From positions 5,916-15,259 of the forward strand of contig JADFHV010000013.1 of assembly GCA_022566975.1 (NCBI GenBank): 9,344 nucleotides of DNA, in the 5' to 3' direction. The translations under genes and the position numbers were made by a program. Positions 5,986 through 9,344 of this stretch are shown here, piece after piece. The stretch comes from Chloroflexota bacterium. GTDB lineage: Bacteria; Chloroflexota; Dehalococcoidia; SAR202; UBA11138. Every line of letters begins with the position of its first letter. The stretch's first letter is position 1. The notes beneath the pieces were generated by a model. That model searched no databases. It was not told the origin of the DNA and was given only the letters and a program-made list of their open reading frames with translations.

Positions 5986-6732
5986 ATGGACCTGCAGGGA
6001 GCCGTATCCATCGTGACGGGCGGCAACGGTGGCCTCGGCCAGCGCATCTGCCATGCCCTCGCCGGGGCGGGGAGCGACGTCGCGGTCGTGTACGCCCGGA
6101 GCCGTGAGGAGGCAGAGGGCGTCGCCGACCGGTTGCGCCGGACCGGCTCGCGCGCTCAGGCGTTTCAGTGCGACGTGACCGAACCGCAGCAGGTGGAGCG
6201 GCTGGCTACCGACGTCCTGAAGGAGTTTGGACGCATAGACGTGCTGGTGAACGACGCCGCCTACAACAAGATGATTCCATTCGACGATCTCGACGGGGCC
6301 TACGAAGAGTGGGACAAGATGTTCAGCATCAACCTCACCGGGCCGATGCTGTGCATCAGGGCGGTCGTCCCGGCGATGAAGCGCCAGGGCGGCGGGCGCA
6401 TCGTCAACATCTCCTCAGTAGCCGGCATGTTCCCCTCGGGATCGTCCATCCCCTACTCCGTCGCCAAGGCCGGCCTCAACCATCTGACCCGGTGCATGGC
6501 GGTAGGACTGGCTCCGGAGATTCTCGTCAACTGCATCGCTGCCGGGTTCCTCGAAGGCACCAGGGCGACCTCGAACCTGGACCCCGCCTTCCAGGAGAGG
6601 GCCAGGACCGGGTCGCTGCTTCGACGGGCGGCGGACAAGGACGACGTCGCCGATCAGGTGGTCTCCTTCTGCCGCACCGACAGCATCACCGGCCAGACGT
6701 TGGTCATCGACTCCGGCCGTTTCTTCCACTAG
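5986..6732 (+). CDS. SDR-family NAD(P)-dependent oxidoreductase
   Basis: A classical short-chain dehydrogenase/reductase of 248 aa. The cofactor glycine motif is TGGNGGLG at 11-18, and CDVTEP (62-67) follows the third strand. NDAA at 89-92 stands where NNAG is usual. Asn116 is in FSINLTG, the serine is in NISSVAG (143/144), and the catalytic pair is Tyr157 and Lys161 in YSVAKAG. VNCIAAGFLEGT replaces the common VNAIAPG. The tail SITGQTLVIDSGRFFH is a normal SDR ending. The substrate is not predictable: FabG-like ketoreductases and many catabolic dehydrogenases share this pattern. The ATG at 5986 has GGAAGGAG (5973-5980) 5 nt upstream, which outweighs the GTG at 5959. The TrxR-like gene follows after 101 bp on the same strand, so the two may be co-transcribed. 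Confidence 0.93.
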   Translation: MDLQGAVSIVTGGNGGLGQRICHALAGAGSDVAVVYARSREEAEGVADRLRRTGSRAQAFQCDVTEPQQVERLATDVLKEFGRIDVLVNDAAYNKMIPFDDLDGAYEEWDKMFSINLTGPMLCIRAVVPAMKRQGGGRIVNISSVAGMFPSGSSIPYSVAKAGLNHLTRCMAVGLAPEILVNCIAAGFLEGTRATSNLDPAFQERARTGSLLRRAADKDDVADQVVSFCRTDSITGQTLVIDSGRFFH

Positions 6733-6833
6733 GTTGCGCCCGCCAACACGCTGCGCTTGAACATGGCACCGCATCAAACAACAGCCGCATCTTAACTACA
6801 GAAAGATTTTCTCGAACAGAGGGAGCGCATATC

Positions 6834-7808
6834 ATGACGACCGACTTCATATACGACCTTGCCATCGCCGGGCAGGGCGCCGCGGGGTACGCGGCGGCGC
6901 TGTATGCAGCCCGCTATCAGATACATCCGATAGTCCTCGGCGGCACCTTCGGCGGTGAGACGGCAACCGGAGGGCTCATCGAGAACTACCCCGGGTTCCC
7001 GGAGATCGACGGCTTCGAGCTGATGTTGAAGTTCCGCGAGCAGGCTGAGAAGTACGAGGTGCCAATCGTTGACGAGGACGTGGCGTCCATCGCCAAGGAG
7101 AGTGACTGCTTCGCCTTGACGACCGACGAGAGCAACACGTACAAGGCCGCATCGGTGATCATTGCGGTGGGCAGAGAGAGGCGAAAGCTGCGACTGGAGC
7201 ATGAGGACGAGTGGACGGGCAAGGGCGTCTCCTTCTGCTCAACCTGCGACGCTCCCCTGCACCGTGACAACGTGGTCGGCGTCGTGGGAGGCGGCGACGC
7301 AGCCATCAAGGGCGCCGTCCTGCTGGGCAAGTACGCTCGCCAGGTCTACATCATCTACCGCGGGGATAGGTTCACCAGGCCCGAGGCGGTCAACCTCAGG
7401 CAGATGGAGGACAGCCCAAACGTCCAGCCTGTGTTCAACATCAACGTGGTCGAGCTCAAGGGAGAGGATGGCCTGTCAGGGGTCGTGCTGGATAATCAGG
7501 TGAACGGCTCGAATGAGCTTTCGCTTGACGGACTCTTCATCGAGATAGGGGCCGACCCGAGGGGAGAGCTCGCCAAGCAATTGGGAGCAGCGGTGAACGA
7601 ACTCGGCGAGATCGAGGTAGACAATCGGGGGCGGACCAGCGTCGAGGGGGTCTTCGCCGCCGGAGACGTCACCGATGCCTCAGGGGACCTGAAGCAGACG
7701 ATAACCGCGGCCGCCCAGGGCGCGGTAGCCGCCACAACAGCCTACGAGTACATCAGCGAGCACGGCAACGCCTGCGCGCTGCACGCCGTTGGCTACAAGG
7801 TGGCCTGA
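6834..7808 (+). CDS. Thioredoxin-reductase-like flavoprotein with altered NADPH site
   Basis: A two-domain FAD/pyridine-nucleotide disulfide oxidoreductase of 324 aa, the usual size for low-molecular-weight TrxR. The FAD glycine motif is GQGAAG at 13-18, and ENYPGFPE is at 50-57. The redox pair is C135-S-T-C138 (CATC in many relatives). The NAD(P) glycine motif is GVVGGGDAA at 149-157, and the closing FAD motif is GVFAAGDVTD at 272-281, then KQTITAAAQGA. The HRRxxxR motif that grips the NADPH 2'-phosphate in E. coli TrxR reads Y-R-G-D-R-F-T here (175-181), so NADPH may not be the electron donor. The start is the ATG at 6834, with GAGGGAG (6819-6825) 8 nt upstream; the frame stays open far upstream, but that part only shadows the SDR gene. 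No thioredoxin gene is nearby. Confidence 0.92.
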   Translation: MTTDFIYDLAIAGQGAAGYAAALYAARYQIHPIVLGGTFGGETATGGLIENYPGFPEIDGFELMLKFREQAEKYEVPIVDEDVASIAKESDCFALTTDESNTYKAASVIIAVGRERRKLRLEHEDEWTGKGVSFCSTCDAPLHRDNVVGVVGGGDAAIKGAVLLGKYARQVYIIYRGDRFTRPEAVNLRQMEDSPNVQPVFNINVVELKGEDGLSGVVLDNQVNGSNELSLDGLFIEIGADPRGELAKQLGAAVNELGEIEVDNRGRTSVEGVFAAGDVTDASGDLKQTITAAAQGAVAATTAYEYISEHGNACALHAVGYKVA

Positions 7809-8118
7809 GGCCGACACCGCGACCGTTCAGCCTGGGCGCTCGCCGCAGCGACCTTCCCAGACCTTGTCGTCCTGAGCAACCCGGCGGTCGCTATTAGCCA
7901 CGCCAGGGCCAGACGGCCAAACCGCCTGACGCGCAGTCCCCCGACCACCAGCGTATCGAGCTGGCGAGTCGCCTTCCCCAGGGCTGGAAGACCGGACGTT
8001 CCATGCGTCTCTCCTGCATCCCAGGCCGCACCAACCGTGGCTAGCATTGCCTCTGCGGCACAGTATATTGGTCCTTGGAAGGTCGGCGACGCGGTGATAA
8101 CATCGCACAGAGAGAGAC
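7809..8118. other. 310-bp stretch without a convincing gene
   Basis: No reading frame here has a ribosome site together with protein-like sequence. The stop of the TrxR-like gene lies inside a short GGCC-TGA-GGCC palindrome (7803-7813). A compact GGCGA-G-TCGCC palindrome occurs at 7963-7973. Neither is a good terminator. TATATT at 8064-8069 could be a -10 box for the amidohydrolase gene, but no -35 of quality lies upstream. Confidence 0.5.
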
Positions 8119-8142
8119 GTGGACAACCCACCCGAGAAGAAG

Positions 8143-9344
8143 ATGAAGGCGCTAACTGGAGTCAGGCTCATCGATGGACGAGGCGGCCCGCCGGTTGACG
8201 GCGCCACCGTTCTGGTCAGCGGTGACCGCATCGAGGCGGCCGGGCGCGGAGACAGCGTCAAGGTGCCGGAGGGCGTCGAGGTCATTGAAGGCCGGGGCAT
8301 GACGCTCCTGCCTGGACTCATAGACTGCCATGACCACCTGGCGTCGTTCGGGTACGACTTGGCCGGCAGGTGGGGCCTCACCGAGCGCCCGAGCCAGAGA
8401 CACCTGCGCATCGCGTCGGTGCTGAAGGAGACCCTGGAGACCGGCTACACTACCGTGCGAGATGCCGGCGGCCTCGACGCCGGATTCCGCGAGGCGGTGG
8501 TCGAGGGCCTGGTCCCAGGCCCGCGGCTCCAGGTGGCCCTCGGCATCATCTCGCCCACCGGGGGGATGGCCGACCACAGGAGTCCATCCGGCCACGAGCG
8601 ACCCAGCACCCCCGACCCCAGTCTTCCATCGGGAGTCGCGGACGGTCCCGACAGGATGCGGGCGAAGGTGAGGGAGATGGTGCGGGCTGGGGCCGACGTC
8701 ATCAAGCTTGCCACCACAGGCGGCGCCAGCTCCCGGCAGGGACTGGGCCCAAAGAACATGTTCATAACGAGGGAAGAGATCGAGGCCGTCGTAGACGAGG
8801 CGCACCGTCTTGAGCGGAGAGTCATGTGCCACGCCCTGGGCGGGCCGGGACTGAGGGCCGCGGTCGAAGCGGGTGTCGACTCCATAGAGCACGGGGCCTA
8901 CCTGGACGAGGACCCGGACCTGCTGCCCTTGATGGCGGAGCGCGACATCTGCTTTATCCCGACCTTCAGTGTGTACCTGTACCACGCCGAACGAGGAACA
9001 CCTCACGGCAGGGCTCGTGCGACGGCGCTCCGAGACCACCACGTCCAAAGCCTGCTGATGGCGATCGAAGTGGGGGCCAGGGTCGTCGCCGGCCCCGACG
9101 CCTGCGAGACCACCGACCAGCGGGGCACTGTTCGACCCAAGGGACTCGCCTGCGACAAAGGGTCCTTCGAGTTCCTGAATCGCGCTCCTGTAGCAACCGC
9201 CGATGTCTACACCGTCAACGAAGGTGCTACCCTCACCAAGACCGTAGCCGAGGGCGTCCTGGTCAACGACACCGACCCCGACGCCGACACCATTACCGCC
9301 GTTCTGGTCACCACCGTTACCAAAGGCACCCTCACCCTCAGCTC
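8143..9344 (+). CDS. Metal-dependent amidohydrolase, 3'-truncated and joined in frame to a cadherin-like/VCBS-type repeat
   Basis: Residues 1-320 are an amidohydrolase of the imidazolonepropionase/prolidase-like group. MKALTGVRLIDG begins the small beta domain. PGLIDCHDHL carries His63 and His65, VIKLATTGG the bridging Lys188, MCHALGG His230, SIEHG His250 and AGPDA Asp319: a full binuclear metal site. Such enzymes cleave cyclic amides or dipeptides. Normally about 80-100 more residues follow the aspartate, finishing the barrel and the beta domain. Instead, from about residue 346 the frame reads NRAPVATADVYTVNEGATL, then VLVNDTDPDADTITA and GTLTLS, the pattern of cadherin-like/VCBS tandem domains of large surface proteins. 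All 13 threonines from this point are ACC, whereas the amidohydrolase part mixes ACC, ACT, ACG and ACA. The frame is open at the window end. The ATG at 8143 fits the family; GTG at 8119 is an alternative. Confidence 0.85.
   Translation, partial: MKALTGVRLIDGRGGPPVDGATVLVSGDRIEAAGRGDSVKVPEGVEVIEGRGMTLLPGLIDCHDHLASFGYDLAGRWGLTERPSQRHLRIASVLKETLETGYTTVRDAGGLDAGFREAVVEGLVPGPRLQVALGIISPTGGMADHRSPSGHERPSTPDPSLPSGVADGPDRMRAKVREMVRAGADVIKLATTGGASSRQGLGPKNMFITREEIEAVVDEAHRLERRVMCHALGGPGLRAAVEAGVDSIEHGAYLDEDPDLLPLMAERDICFIPTFSVYLYHAERGTPHGRARATALRDHHVQSLLMAIEVGARVVAGPDACETTDQRGTVRPKGLACDKGSFEFLNRAPVATADVYTVNEGATLTKTVAEGVLVNDTDPDADTITAVLVTTVTKGTLTLS
9180..9344 (+). other. Partial cadherin-like/VCBS-type repeat unit
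   Basis: The translated stretch has an N-x-APVA opening, a D-x-Y-T-V-N-E-G strand, GVLVNDTDPDADTITAVLV and KGTLTL. This is the usual course of one bacterial cadherin-like Ig domain, whose Asp/Asn residues bind calcium. Such domains normally occur in long tandem arrays of secreted adhesins. No signal peptide or second repeat lies in the window, so this is the left edge of something that continues outside it. Confidence 0.7.

Noticed and set aside
5276..6016. 246-codon plus-strand frame over the methyltransferase
   Set aside because: The opposite strand carries clear SAM-binding motifs and a strong start; this frame also covers the divergent promoter region.
6168..6833. Upstream extension of the TrxR-like frame through the SDR gene
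   Set aside because: The added residues are arginine-rich shadow translation of the SDR gene, and the ATG at 6834 has its own Shine-Dalgarno and the expected N-terminus.
7793..8131. 112-codon minus-strand frame between TrxR and the amidohydrolase
   Set aside because: No ribosome site, no family-like sequence, and it overlaps the ends of both neighbouring genes.
8152..9048. Long open frame on the minus strand (298 codons) opposite the amidohydrolase
   Set aside because: It mirrors the GC-rich codon pattern of the plus-strand gene, which has a full set of metal-binding motifs; the minus-strand product has no family-like features.
1..9344. CRISPR arrays, tRNA or rRNA genes, insertion sequences
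   Set aside because: No regularly spaced direct repeats, no cloverleaf or rRNA-like stretch and no transposase-like protein were seen on either strand.

Overview
The window is GC-rich bacterial DNA with tightly packed genes on both strands. It reads like a piece of a free-living, metabolically versatile bacterium. The gene content is an F420/flavin-type luciferase-like monooxygenase, an SDR oxidoreductase, a metal-dependent amidohydrolase, an atypical RidA protein and a METTL7-like methyltransferase. Together with GC-rich hairpin repeats between genes, this suggests Chloroflexota (SAR202/Dehalococcoidia-like). That placement is an inference from gene content and style, not from a marker gene.

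Layout. 1-229: no gene; a nested inverted repeat (8-94) and a likely promoter. 230-811 (+): orphan hypothetical protein. 812-1007: convergent gap holding two strong GC-rich hairpins. 1008-1424 (-): RidA-family protein that starts at TTG and lacks the catalytic arginine. 1634-2419 and 2455-3051 (+): two adjacent genes that each end in a HEPN-like R-N-x3-H motif, the second with an N-terminal membrane anchor. They have lower G+C and use TTA leucine codons, unlike their neighbours. 3093-4034 (-): LLM-class oxidoreductase with an unclear start. 4250-5212 (+): PLP-dependent threonine/serine dehydratase, convergent (6 bp gap) with a SAM methyltransferase at 5219-5833 (-). The methyltransferase is divergent from an SDR oxidoreductase (5986-6732, +) across a short control region with good promoter matches on both strands. 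6834-7808 (+): thioredoxin-reductase-like flavoprotein with a changed NADPH-phosphate site. 7809-8118: no convincing gene. 8143-9344 (+, open at the window end): amidohydrolase with all its metal ligands, whose frame runs straight into a cadherin-like/VCBS-type surface repeat.

Most of the genes look like independent housekeeping or catabolic units; SDR and TrxR may be co-transcribed. The best candidate for an undescribed system is the HEPN-like pair, which looks like a small transferred two-gene cassette, perhaps an RNase-type defence or stress module. The function is inferred only from the motif, the membrane anchor, the gene pairing and the base composition. The second notable point is the amidohydrolase/adhesin-repeat junction at the right end. 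It is either a real but odd fusion or, more likely, an assembly chimera at a contig end.
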